DNA of 7,556 bases from Caryophanales bacterium UBA3631 (GTDB lineage Bacteria; Bacillota_I; Bacilli_A; RF39; UBA660), in assembly GCA_002374055.1 (NCBI GenBank), contig DFLA01000035.1, forward strand, positions 1 through 7,556, in the 5' to 3' direction. Position 1 is the first letter of the stretch. Each line of letters starts with the position of its first letter. Shown piece after piece: positions 1 through 6,438 of the stretch. The translations under genes and the position numbers were made by a program. Under the pieces are notes generated by a model that saw only the letters and a list, made by a program, of their open reading frames with translations, was not told where the DNA came from and did no database searches.

Positions 1-18
1 TTTAATAGAGGTGATTTG

Positions 19-1041
19 ATGTATGAAACTTATACTGTTAAACCAGGTGATACTTTATATGGTATAAGTAATCAGTTTGGTGTAACTGTAACTGAACTTG
101 CTGAATTAAATGGGATAAAAGGTAGTAATTTACCTGTTGGTACTGTTTTAAGGATTCCTAGCAAGAGTGGTGTTAATCCTGATAATATGTTTATGTATAC
201 TGTTAAACCAGGAGATAGTTTATATAGTATAGCTCGGAAGTATAATACTACTGTTCAAGATATTATTAATTTAAATTATTTGAAGAATAACAATTTAAGT
301 ATTGGTCAGGTTATAAGAATTCCTGAAAATTATTTTAAACCTGATGAGATGACTATGCCTAATTATATAAGTTATACTGTTAAACCAGGTGATACTTTAT
401 ATAGTATTGCTTCTAATAATGGCGTTAGTGTTGATACTATTATTAGTGATAATGTTTTGCCTAATAATAGTTTAAGTGTTGGTCAGGTTTTAAGGTTAAG
501 GGTTAGTGATGGTGAAGTATTAGAGTGTTTTGGTCCTGATTTTGAAATACCTGAAGAGATTGTTCCTAGTGTTAATTATGTTGTCAAAGCTGGAGATAAT
601 TTATATAATATTGCGAAGCAGTATAATACTAGTGTAAGTGAGATTGTTCGTTTAAATGGTCTACCTAATAATAATTTAAGTGTAGGTCAACAATTACTTA
701 TTCCTGTTAGTGATAGTTCTGTTGATTCTAATCAGTCTAGTGGTTCTGGTAATACATATATAGTTCAAAGAGGTGATAATTTATATAGTATTGCTCGTAG
801 GTTTGGTACTAGTGTTAGCGAGATTACTCGATTGAATAATTTATCTGGTATTAATTTGAGTGTTGGTCAGACTTTAGTTATTCCGAATAATTCTAGTGGA
901 GGTTCTAATACTTATGTTGTAAAGAGTGGAGATAATTTATATAGTATTGCTCGTAAGTTTAATGTTTCTGTTGATAGTATTAAGAGTAAGAATAATTTGA
1001 AGTCTAATTTATTAAGTGTAGGTCAAACATTGATTATTTAG
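19..1041 (+). CDS. Six-LysM-domain peptidoglycan-binding protein
   Basis: The 340-aa protein is almost nothing but LysM domains, the small fold that binds N-acetylglucosamine-containing glycans such as peptidoglycan. Six copies lie at about residues 4-47, 60-102, 119-161, 186-228, 246-289 and 298-340. Each has the Y-x-V-K-x-G-D-x-L-Y-x-I-A start and the L-S-V-G-Q-x-L-x-I-P end. Short Ser/Asn/Gly-rich linkers separate the later copies, and the last LysM ends at the stop codon. The ATG at 19 is preferred over the TTG at 16 because GAGGTG at 8-13 is then 5 nt away. There is no signal peptide or membrane segment: the first LysM starts at residue 4. There is no catalytic domain either, so it is likely a wall or spore-layer binding scaffold. 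It leads an operon with a SleC-like gene pair, which suggests a spore cortex or coat role (inference). The family call is firm; the biological role is uncertain. Confidence 0.93.
   Translation: MYETYTVKPGDTLYGISNQFGVTVTELAELNGIKGSNLPVGTVLRIPSKSGVNPDNMFMYTVKPGDSLYSIARKYNTTVQDIINLNYLKNNNLSIGQVIRIPENYFKPDEMTMPNYISYTVKPGDTLYSIASNNGVSVDTIISDNVLPNNSLSVGQVLRLRVSDGEVLECFGPDFEIPEEIVPSVNYVVKAGDNLYNIAKQYNTSVSEIVRLNGLPNNNLSVGQQLLIPVSDSSVDSNQSSGSGNTYIVQRGDNLYSIARRFGTSVSEITRLNNLSGINLSVGQTLVIPNNSSGGSNTYVVKSGDNLYSIARKFNVSVDSIKSKNNLKSNLLSVGQTLII
31..402 (+). repeat. Direct DNA repeats inside the LysM gene
   Basis: The 30 bases at 31-60, encoding the Y-T-V-K-P-G-D-T-L-Y start of LysM 1, recur without mismatch at 373-402 in LysM 3. 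The copy at 196-225 in LysM 2 differs at two positions. The two identical copies are 342 bp apart, exactly 114 codons. Recombination between them would delete two LysM domains and keep the reading frame. Confidence 0.85.
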
Positions 1042-1049
1042 GGGGTTTT

Positions 1050-1451
1050 ATGACTTATAATATTGATGATAAAGAGTTTTTAAATAGTGAACTTTATAAA
1101 AGTTTTATTAATGCGAATCCTGGATTAGGTTTTTTAAAGATTAGGGCTTATGCTGCTAGTGGGGCTGTTCCTATAAGTGGATTAAGTGTTCAAGTTTCTA
1201 AGGATATTGGTGGTAATAAGGTTATATTTTTTGAGGGTGTTACTAATGAGTCTGGTGTAATTGAAAGGATTTCTTTGCCTGTTCCTAGAATGGGTAGTGA
1301 TAATATGATGGCTCCTATTATTAGTACTTATGATATTAGTACTATGTATGAGGGTGAAAGTAGGGTTTATAAGGTTAATGTTTATGATGATATTTATGTT
1401 GTACAAAATATTAATGTAACACCAAATATTAGTTATGGAGTTGTTGATTAA
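1050..1451 (+). CDS. Small beta-sandwich-like protein, probable detached N-terminal domain of a SleC-like enzyme
   Basis: This 133-aa protein has no signal peptide, membrane segment or catalytic motif. Residues about 24-125 read as alternating beta strands: G-F-L-K-I-R-A-Y, then V-P-I-S-G-L-S-V-Q-V-S-K, then a T-N-E-S-G-V-I-E turn and a run of I-S-L-P-V-P. This matches the pattern of a carboxypeptidase-regulatory-like or Ig-type domain. From memory of the clostridial SleC-like peptidoglycan-binding protein family, such a segment normally forms the N-terminal part of the same polypeptide as the SpoIID-like part encoded next door. Here a stop separates them. The gene starts 8 nt after the LysM gene with an unusual G-rich ribosome binding site, AGGGGGT at 1040-1046. 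Its stop overlaps the next start (TAATG, 1449-1453), so the two are probably translationally coupled. The coding call is firm; the domain assignment is from remembered family architecture. Confidence 0.85.
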   Translation: MTYNIDDKEFLNSELYKSFINANPGLGFLKIRAYAASGAVPISGLSVQVSKDIGGNKVIFFEGVTNESGVIERISLPVPRMGSDNMMAPIISTYDISTMYEGESRVYKVNVYDDIYVVQNINVTPNISYGVVD

Positions 1452-2794
1452 TGGCTGTTAGATATCCTGTAATTCCTAATAGTATTACGGTTCATTTGGG
1501 TGAACCTGATTCTGCTGCTCGTGATATTACTATTCCTTTTACTGATTATATTTCTAATGTTGCGGCTTCTGAAATATATCCTACATGGCCTCGTGCTAGT
1601 TTGGAGGCAAATATTTATGCAATTATTAGTTTTGCTTTAAATCGTGTTTATAATGAATGGTATAGGAGTAAGGGTTATAATTTTGATATTACTTCTAGTC
1701 CTATTTATGATCAAACTTATACTTTGAATCGTTCTACTTATGAAAATATTGATGATATTGTTAATGATATTTTTGATAATTATGTTGTTAAGGGTGATCA
1801 GGTTCAACCTTATTTTACTAGGTATTGTGATGGAAGAAAGACTACTTGTGATGGTCTTTCTCAATGGGGAACTGTTAGTTTAGCTAATCAAGGAAAGAGT
1901 GCTTTGGATATTTTAAAGACTTATTATGGTAATGATATTTCTATTAAGTATGATGCTCCTGTAGGGGACGTGGAAGAGGGATATCCTGGAAGTCCTGTGG
2001 GACTTGGTTATGCAGGGAATCCAGTACTAGCTATTCAACGTGATTTAAGACGAATTCGAAAGAATTATCCTGCTATTCCTGATATAAGTGGTTCTTTAGG
2101 TATTTATGATAAGGAAACTGAGGACGCAGTAAAGAAGTTTCAACAGATTTTTTCTTTACCTGTTACTGGTGTTGTTGATAAAGGTACATGGTATAAGATT
2201 AAGTATGTTTATAATAGTGTTAAGAAATTATCTGATTTATATTCTGAGGGTTTAAGTGAGGAAGAGGCAACTTTCTTATATACTGATTTACTTAAGTATG
2301 GTGACACTGGTATTGAGGTTGAGTATATTCATTATTTTTTAGATGCGATTGCGTTTTTAGATAAGGATATTCCTAGACTTCCTACTAATTCTATTTATAA
2401 TAATAATACTGTAACGATGGTTAAGGCTTTTCAAGAAAAGTATGGTTTACCTGTAACAGGTGAATTTGATTATACTGATTGGACTGTTTTAAAGAATGCT
2501 TATAGGACTATTTTGAAATCTTTTCCTTTAGAGTATCAAGAGTTTGTTAATGATTTATATCCTGATTATTTTTTGGTTCGTGGTACTGTTGGTAACGATG
2601 TTAGAAGATTTCAGATGTTTTTGTATGAAATATGCCGTCGTGATAAGACTATTCCTGGTGTTCGTGTAAATGGAATTTTTGATGAATTAACTGAAAAGTC
2701 TGTTCGTAAGTTACAGAGTGATTATGGTTTTGATGTTAATGGTGTTGTTGGGCCATTACTGTGGAGAAAGGTTGTTGAACTTTCTCGTGGATAA
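1451..2794 (+). CDS. SleC-like SpoIID-fold protein with three peptidoglycan-binding repeats
   Basis: The 447-aa protein has a SpoIID-like region at about residues 12-165. It contains D-Y-I-S-N-V-A-A-S-E-I-Y-P-T-W (32-46), where Glu41 aligns with the catalytic Glu of SpoIID lytic transglycosylases. It also has S-Q-W-G (137-140) and the following Q-G-K-S-A-L-D-I-L-K-x-Y-Y (147-159), both SpoIID hallmarks. Cys126 and Cys133 flank the region before S-Q-W-G and could bind metal, as the cysteine pair of clostridial SpoIID does. Three PG_binding_1-type repeats follow at about 178-258, 281-354 and 373-447, each with an A-V-x-x-F-Q-like core and a V-x-G-x-x-x-x-x-x-W turn. The expected activity is cleavage of peptidoglycan glycan strands, probably spore cortex, by analogy with clostridial SleC. 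There is no signal peptide. The start ATG overlaps the upstream stop, with GGAG at 1437-1440. Family confidence is high; the exact substrate is inferred. Confidence 0.9.
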   Translation: MAVRYPVIPNSITVHLGEPDSAARDITIPFTDYISNVAASEIYPTWPRASLEANIYAIISFALNRVYNEWYRSKGYNFDITSSPIYDQTYTLNRSTYENIDDIVNDIFDNYVVKGDQVQPYFTRYCDGRKTTCDGLSQWGTVSLANQGKSALDILKTYYGNDISIKYDAPVGDVEEGYPGSPVGLGYAGNPVLAIQRDLRRIRKNYPAIPDISGSLGIYDKETEDAVKKFQQIFSLPVTGVVDKGTWYKIKYVYNSVKKLSDLYSEGLSEEEATFLYTDLLKYGDTGIEVEYIHYFLDAIAFLDKDIPRLPTNSIYNNNTVTMVKAFQEKYGLPVTGEFDYTDWTVLKNAYRTILKSFPLEYQEFVNDLYPDYFLVRGTVGNDVRRFQMFLYEICRRDKTIPGVRVNGIFDELTEKSVRKLQSDYGFDVNGVVGPLLWRKVVELSRG

Positions 2795-2819
2795 TCTCGT
2801 TTTTGCGGGATTTTTTTTT
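2794..2819 (+). terminator. Rho-independent terminator of the LysM/SleC-like operon
   Basis: A 6-bp stem (2794-2799 with 2806-2811, one G-U pair) closes a 6-nt loop and merges into nine T residues at 2811-2819. The first stem base is the last base of the TAA stop codon, so the hairpin starts directly at the end of the coding region. Confidence 0.8.
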
Positions 2820-2868
2820 GAAACTTTTGTGAAATGATATTTTGGTTATAGATTTATTTTTTAATGTA

Positions 2869-2877
2869 TGTTATATT
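2869..2877 (+). promoter_or_regulatory. Candidate extended -10 promoter of the carbohydrate-binding protein gene
   Basis: TGTTATATT fits an extended -10 (TGn plus TATATT at 2872-2877). It is 21 nt before the start codon and directly upstream of AGGAGG at 2888-2893. The -35 position at 17-nt spacing reads TAGATT, a weak match. The preceding terminator at 2794-2819 makes an independent promoter necessary here. Confidence 0.45.
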
Positions 2878-2898
2878 TTTGTTAGATAGGAGGATTAT

Positions 2899-4623
2899 AT
2901 GAGTAAGAAAATAACTATTGTTAGTGTGGTTTTGGTTATATGTTTAGCTTGTGCTTTTATTGTTTTTAAAATTAATAAGAAAACTGTTAAGAACAAAAGC
3001 ATTAGTGTAAATTTAAGTGATTTGACTTATAAGGAGAATAGTGGTTATACTGATTTAAAGGTTTATAGTATTGATGATTTTGAATCTTTTTTAAGTGATT
3101 ATAAATCTGATAAATTACCTTTAGTTTATGTTACTGAGTTTGTTTTTGATGGAGTAGGCATGTATAAGACTTATGACTTGGATGATTTTATTGATGATGG
3201 TAATGATATGGATGTTGATGTTTTATCTACTAGTGCTTTAAATATTAATACTACTGGTGAAGTTATTCTATCTGGTGATTTAGATGGTATGGTTTTAGTT
3301 AATACTAATGGTATAAGTGATGACATTAATATTGTTTTAGATGGTGTTAATATTGATACTGATTCTAAGAAGATACCTGCGGTTTATGTTTATAATAAGG
3401 ATATTAGTTATACTGATCATAAAGTTACTATAAGTGCTAAAGAAGGTACTAAGAACTATATTGAAGGTGGTAAGTTTAAGAAGGTTAGTTTAATTGGAAG
3501 TGACGAGCTTTCTAATTATTCTAATAAATATTCTGGTGAAACTAGTGATTGGTATGGTAAATATACTAATTATTATGGTGTTTATACTAGTAGTCAAATT
3601 GATGATATCTTATTTGCAAAGGTTACTGCTTCATCTGATGATTTAAAGGATGGAGACCCTTATTATTTTTACAAGGGTGCTGGTGCTATTTCTTCCGATA
3701 TAGATTTATATTTTGAAGGTTCTGGATATTTAGAGGTTAATAGTAGTAAAGAAGGAATTGAGTCTAAGGGTAATTTAGTTTTTAGTGGTGGTATTGGCGA
3801 TTATGTTATTAATGCTTCAGACGATTGTTTGAATACTACTACTAAGAATGGCGATAATGTTAGAAATGATATGATTATTGATGTTAATAGTTTAAGTGCT
3901 ATTGTTGAAATGGAAGCTGATGAAGGGGATGCACTTGATTCTAATGGTACTTTAACTATTAATGGTGGAACTATTATTGCTTTATCTCATCCAGGAAGTG
4001 ATGCTGGTCTTGATTCTTCTGATGGTACTTATATAAATGGAGGAACTATTGTTGCTACAGGTGACATGTATGATGAGATTAAGAGTGATTCTAAGCAAAG
4101 TTTTATAGGTTTATCTTTTGGTGATAGAATTGTTACTGATGATATTATTACACTTACTGATAGTAGTGATAATGTTATATTTAGCTATAAGACTGATAGG
4201 ACTTATTCTAATTTAGTTTATAGTTCTAGTAAGTTAGTTGATGGTGATTATTCTTTATATAAGAATGGTAGTGTTTCAGGTGATAGTTTTAATGGTTTTT
4301 ATGATAAAGTAGATAGTTTTAGTGATGGTGTTATTTTAGGGTATACTGGTACTGGTATGGGATTTGGTGGCAGAGGTAATTTTAATGGTGAAAGACCTGA
4401 AATGCCTAATGGTGAAAGACCTAATATGAATGAGAATGATTCTAATAGACCTCAAAGACCTGATGATATGAATGATAAAGCTGATATGCAAGGAATGACT
4501 CCTCCTGATAATAGTCTTATTGATTCTAATAATTTTGTAGGTTTTGAAAGTGCGAATAAGGTATTTACTATAAGTGGTATTTCTAATTTATTTAGTGGTA
4601 TTGTTATTTATAGTGTAGAGTAA
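2899..4623 (+). CDS. Membrane-anchored carbohydrate-binding protein, Cthe_2159-like
   Basis: This 574-aa surface protein has a short basic N-terminus and one hydrophobic segment at about residues 5-23, followed by a large exported part. Residues about 100-470 carry the repetitive pattern of the Cthe_2159 (DUF4353) parallel beta-helix family: N-I-V-L-D-G-V-N-I, G-A-G-A-I-S-S-D-I-D-L-Y-F-E-G-S-G, K-E-G-I-E-S-K-G, A-S-D-D-C-L-N-T, E-G-D-A-L-D-S-N-G-T-L-T-I-N-G-G and D-A-G-L-D-S-S-D-G. The founding protein binds cellulose and pectin-type polysaccharides with calcium. A low-complexity Gly/Asn/Met/Pro-rich stretch at about 487-538 includes two N-G-E-R-P copies and precedes a last beta-rich segment. 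The start is supported by AGGAGG at 2888-2893, 5 nt before ATG. No clear lipobox is seen, so a membrane anchor is more likely than a lipoprotein. It is monocistronic. The partners often found with such genes (CotH-type kinase, VTC domain) are not in this window. The ligand is unknown. Confidence 0.82.
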   Translation: MSKKITIVSVVLVICLACAFIVFKINKKTVKNKSISVNLSDLTYKENSGYTDLKVYSIDDFESFLSDYKSDKLPLVYVTEFVFDGVGMYKTYDLDDFIDDGNDMDVDVLSTSALNINTTGEVILSGDLDGMVLVNTNGISDDINIVLDGVNIDTDSKKIPAVYVYNKDISYTDHKVTISAKEGTKNYIEGGKFKKVSLIGSDELSNYSNKYSGETSDWYGKYTNYYGVYTSSQIDDILFAKVTASSDDLKDGDPYYFYKGAGAISSDIDLYFEGSGYLEVNSSKEGIESKGNLVFSGGIGDYVINASDDCLNTTTKNGDNVRNDMIIDVNSLSAIVEMEADEGDALDSNGTLTINGGTIIALSHPGSDAGLDSSDGTYINGGTIVATGDMYDEIKSDSKQSFIGLSFGDRIVTDDIITLTDSSDNVIFSYKTDRTYSNLVYSSSKLVDGDYSLYKNGSVSGDSFNGFYDKVDSFSDGVILGYTGTGMGFGGRGNFNGERPEMPNGERPNMNENDSNRPQRPDDMNDKADMQGMTPPDNSLIDSNNFVGFESANKVFTISGISNLFSGIVIYSVE

Positions 4624-4646
4624 GATAGATTTTTCTATCTTTTTTT
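4622..4646 (+). terminator. Rho-independent terminator after the carbohydrate-binding protein gene
   Basis: AAGATAGA at 4622-4629 pairs with TCTATCTT at 4634-4641 around a TTTT loop, and T residues continue to 4646. The stem includes two bases of the TAA stop codon, the same compact arrangement as at 2794. Confidence 0.85.
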
Positions 4647-4670
4647 ATTTATTTTATTTTTATTTTGTTC

Positions 4671-4676
4671 TATAAT
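4671..4676 (+). promoter_or_regulatory. Candidate -10 box of the SGNH hydrolase gene
   Basis: A perfect TATAAT lies 33 nt upstream of the ATG, just after a terminator. No good -35 is visible at 16-18 nt spacing because the upstream bases are an A/T run. The call rests on the -10 and the position. Confidence 0.4.
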
Positions 4677-4709
4677 TGTTTTAATAATAGAGTGGTATAT
4701 GGAGGTTTT

Positions 4710-5333
4710 ATGAAGAAAGTTTTTATTTATGGCGATTCTAATGTGTGGGGAGATAATTTTTTTGAGGGTGTAAGGATTCCTGATTGTAAGCAATGGCCTA
4801 ATATTTTACAGGGTAAGTTAGGTAATGATTATTTGGTTTATCAAGAGGGACTACCTGGTAGGATAGCTGGAAGTTTTGAAGATTCAAAAAAATATAAGAA
4901 TGGTAAGGATTCTTTTTTAGCAACTTTTAGAACTAAGGCTCCTGTTGATTATATTTTTATTATGCTGGGTACTAATGATTTACAGTCTAAGTATGATAGA
5001 GATAGTTCTTTCATTATTTCTGATTTATTATGGTATAAAGATGTTATTTTAGAGCAGTATTCTGATTTAGATGACAGAAAAAAGTATTTTGTTAATGGTA
5101 ATTTACCTAAGTTTGTTTATATTTTACCTGCTAATTTTAGTGATAATTATGTTTTTAATGATAAGAGTCATTCTGCTCGTAATGATATTATTAATTATTT
5201 TATTAAAAATTTTAGTTCTGATGATTTTATTGTTTTAAATGATATGCCTTTGTTTCCTGATGGAATTCATTTGAATTATGAAGGTCATAAAAAAGTTTCT
5301 GATATGGTATTGGAGGTAATTAAGAATGGGTAA
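4710..5333 (+). CDS. SGNH/GDSL-family hydrolase
   Basis: The 207-aa protein is a single-domain SGNH hydrolase, the esterase/lipase superfamily that also includes carbohydrate deacetylases. Block I is Y-G-D-S-N with nucleophile Ser10. Block II is E-G-L-P-G-R (46-51), supplying the oxyanion Gly. Block III is L-G-T-N-D (86-90) with Asn89. Block V is D-G-I-H (184-187) with Asp184 and His187. All four catalytic elements are intact. There is no signal peptide, so it is probably cytoplasmic. The ATG at 4710 is chosen over an in-frame TTG at 4665 because GGAGG at 4701-4705 sits just upstream and because the protein then starts with the canonical first beta strand, K-K-V-F-I-Y-G-D-S-N. The last 8 nt overlap the start of an acyltransferase fragment, so the two were one operon, plausibly acting on acyl esters. 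The natural substrate cannot be read from sequence. Confidence 0.9.
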   Translation: MKKVFIYGDSNVWGDNFFEGVRIPDCKQWPNILQGKLGNDYLVYQEGLPGRIAGSFEDSKKYKNGKDSFLATFRTKAPVDYIFIMLGTNDLQSKYDRDSSFIISDLLWYKDVILEQYSDLDDRKKYFVNGNLPKFVYILPANFSDNYVFNDKSHSARNDIINYFIKNFSSDDFIVLNDMPLFPDGIHLNYEGHKKVSDMVLEVIKNG

Positions 5334-5481
5334 ATTAGATGTTTTAAAAAGTATTCGTGATGAGATAAATATTAGTATTAGTGGTTCTGAAAATATTAAT
5401 TATGATAATCCTTGTTTGTTTGTTTCTAATCATAATTGTTTAATGGATATATTTTATTATAAAGTTGCGTGTCTTTTTTAA
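5326..5481 (+). pseudogene. Truncated PlsC-type acyltransferase (N-terminal 51 codons)
   Basis: ATG at 5326 overlaps the hydrolase stop (ATGGGTAA) and is served by GGAGG at 5312-5316. The 51-residue product contains C-L-F-V-S-N-H-N-C-L-M-D-I-F. This is the V-S-N-H-x-x-x-x-D block I of 1-acyl-glycerol-3-phosphate-type acyltransferases, with His36 and Asp41 giving the HX4D signature. Members are normally about 190-300 aa and need later blocks (an E-G-T-R-like motif) to bind glycerol phosphate. Here TAA at 5479-5481 ends the frame and the other frames downstream do not continue the family. The loss therefore looks like a deletion or replacement rather than one frameshift. The next gene's promoter overlaps the 3' end. 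It is probably non-functional. Confidence 0.72.
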
Positions 5482-5493
5482 GTGTGTTATACT
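5465..5493 (+). promoter_or_regulatory. Promoter of the 217-aa membrane-anchored protein gene
   Basis: TTGCGT (-35, 5465-5470) is separated by exactly 17 nt from TATACT (-10, 5488-5493), preceded by TG in extended -10 spacing (TGTTATACT). This is the best sigma-A-type promoter in the window. Its -35 lies within the last codons of the acyltransferase remnant. Confidence 0.72.
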
Positions 5494-5521
5494 TTTATTG
5501 TATGTATTGGAGGAATAAAAA

Positions 5522-6175
5522 GTGGAAAAGAAAAAAAGTAGTAATTGTGTTATGGTGTTATTTGTTGTGATTATTATTTTATCAGTGTTAGTTATTTTAA
5601 CAGGTACAGGAATAGTAAGTTTTAAGGATAAATCGAGTGATAATGTACATGTAAGTGAAAATAATCATGATGATAATTGTGAATCTTCAATTGTAAGTGA
5701 TGTTAGTCAAAAAAGTTCAGTAAGTAAGTCTCAGATTCTTTCATATTACAAAGATAAGATATCTGATTTGTCTGTTTCTGATCATTTATATTCAATAGTA
5801 GATATAAATGATGATGATATTCCAGAATTATTTATTTATGTTACTGGTGTAATTGGAAATCAAATTGTTGCGGATACTTCGGTTTATACATATGATGAGA
5901 ATAAGGGTAATGTAGATAATAATTATATTGTATATGTTGGAAGTGTTAATGGTAGAATTGATAATAATACAATATTATATAAAATGAATGATGGAAGGCT
6001 ACTATCTGTATTTGGTCATATGGGATATGAGAGTATTGCATATTATGAGCTTAAAAATGATTGGTTAGTTAGAACAGATTTTTCTTCAAAAGAAACAAAT
6101 GATTATATGATAGGTGATACTGAAATTCAATTTGTATCTTGTGATGATATTTCTTTAATTGATAATTATAAGTAA
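5522..6175 (+). CDS. Membrane-anchored extracytoplasmic protein of unknown function
   Basis: I do not recognise a named family. The 217-aa product starts with M-E-K-K-K, followed by a hydrophobic helix at about residues 9-32. It then has a Ser/Asp/Asn-rich linker (about 36-70) and a globular region to the end, so it should be anchored with its C-terminus outside the cell. The segment Y-S-I-V-D-I-N-D-D-D-I-P-E-L-F-I (about 90-105) resembles the D-x-N-x-D-G-x-P-E-L calcium-loop or FG-GAP-like motif common in exported proteins of gut Bacillota, with Asp in place of the usual Gly. The start is GTG at 5522, fixed by GGAGGA at 5509-5514 with 7-nt spacing. It has its own promoter (5465-5493) and terminator (6178-6208), so it is monocistronic. 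Codon use mixes T-ending and A-ending codons, intermediate between the two flanking regions. Confidence 0.82.
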   Translation: MEKKKSSNCVMVLFVVIIILSVLVILTGTGIVSFKDKSSDNVHVSENNHDDNCESSIVSDVSQKSSVSKSQILSYYKDKISDLSVSDHLYSIVDINDDDIPELFIYVTGVIGNQIVADTSVYTYDENKGNVDNNYIVYVGSVNGRIDNNTILYKMNDGRLLSVFGHMGYESIAYYELKNDWLVRTDFSSKETNDYMIGDTEIQFVSCDDISLIDNYK

Positions 6176-6177
6176 TT

Positions 6178-6208
6178 AAAAGTCTAGAAAATGAATTCTA
6201 GACTTTTT
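6178..6208 (+). terminator. Strong terminator, potentially bidirectional
   Basis: A perfect 12-bp stem (AAAAGTCTAGAA at 6178-6189 with 6196-6207) encloses a 6-nt loop. A T run to 6208 follows the stem, and an A run precedes it, so it could also stop leftward transcripts. It lies 2 nt after the stop of the 217-aa gene. Confidence 0.92.
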
Positions 6209-6287
6209 ATGTTTACTTAATATGTTATTGAAGATGTAGTTCATAAAGTTGCTTTGGTTGATAATGTTTGTGTTTGATTTAGAGTAC

Positions 6288-6314
6288 AAAAAAACCAAAC
6301 AATTATGTTTGGTT
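6288..6314 (-). terminator. Leftward rho-independent terminator
   Basis: AACCAAAC (6293-6300) pairs with GTTTGGTT (6307-6314) around a 6-nt loop. Read on the minus strand the stem is followed by seven U residues (complement of 6288-6294). There is no T run on the plus side, so it is directional. A third copy of TTTGGTT at 6253-6259 could pair with the same AACCAAA on the plus strand. Confidence 0.7.
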
Positions 6315-6381
6315 AATGTCTTAATGGAGCGATTAAAGTTCAAAGTAAGTCAAAATGTTTTCTTTTGATAAATTAATTATA
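6288..6381 (-). ncRNA. Candidate leftward small RNA, or 3' tail of a lost gene
   Basis: On the minus strand a perfect TATAAT (6381-6376) is followed about 80 nt later by the terminator at 6314-6288, the layout of a short terminated transcript. No clear -35 is present. Alternatively, a minus-strand frame ending at TAA 6335-6333 reads L-S-K-E-N-I-L-T-Y-F-E-L just before the terminator. It lacks a start codon and has a stop 24 codons upstream, which would fit the eroded end of a deleted gene. The sequence does not decide between these. Confidence 0.25.
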
Positions 6382-6438
6382 CAACAATTTTTTTGAAAAT
6401 AAAATATTTATAAAATTCTTTAAAATTAAGAAAATCGG

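Noticed and set aside
31..1030. CRISPR-like repeat array
   Set aside because: The repeats are protein-coding LysM domains of unequal DNA identity with no constant-length spacers.
1182..1406. Minus-strand open frame of 74 codons
   Set aside because: Low-complexity Ile/Asn/Thr product antisense to the well-supported 1050-1451 gene, with no ribosome binding site. It is a shadow of T-rich codons.
1637..1864. Minus-strand open frame of 75 codons
   Set aside because: Low-complexity Ile/Ser/Asn product opposite the SpoIID-like domain. It has no start signal and arises from GAT/ATT-rich codons.
2941..2955. Possible lipobox near Cys15/Cys18 of the carbohydrate-binding protein
   Set aside because: The residues before either Cys do not match the L-[AST]-[GA]-C consensus, and the hydrophobic run continues past them. 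A membrane anchor is the better reading.
4665..4709. Fifteen-codon upstream extension of the SGNH hydrolase from a TTG
   Set aside because: It would place the start over the -10 box, has no ribosome binding site, and the GGAGG at 4701-4705 fits only the ATG at 4710.
6221..6277. Eighteen-codon open stretch reading V-I-E-D-V-V-H-K-V-A-L-V-D-N
   Set aside because: It has no start codon and is bounded by stops at 6218 and 6275. Too short to assign, though its codon style resembles the left half and it could be a gene scrap.
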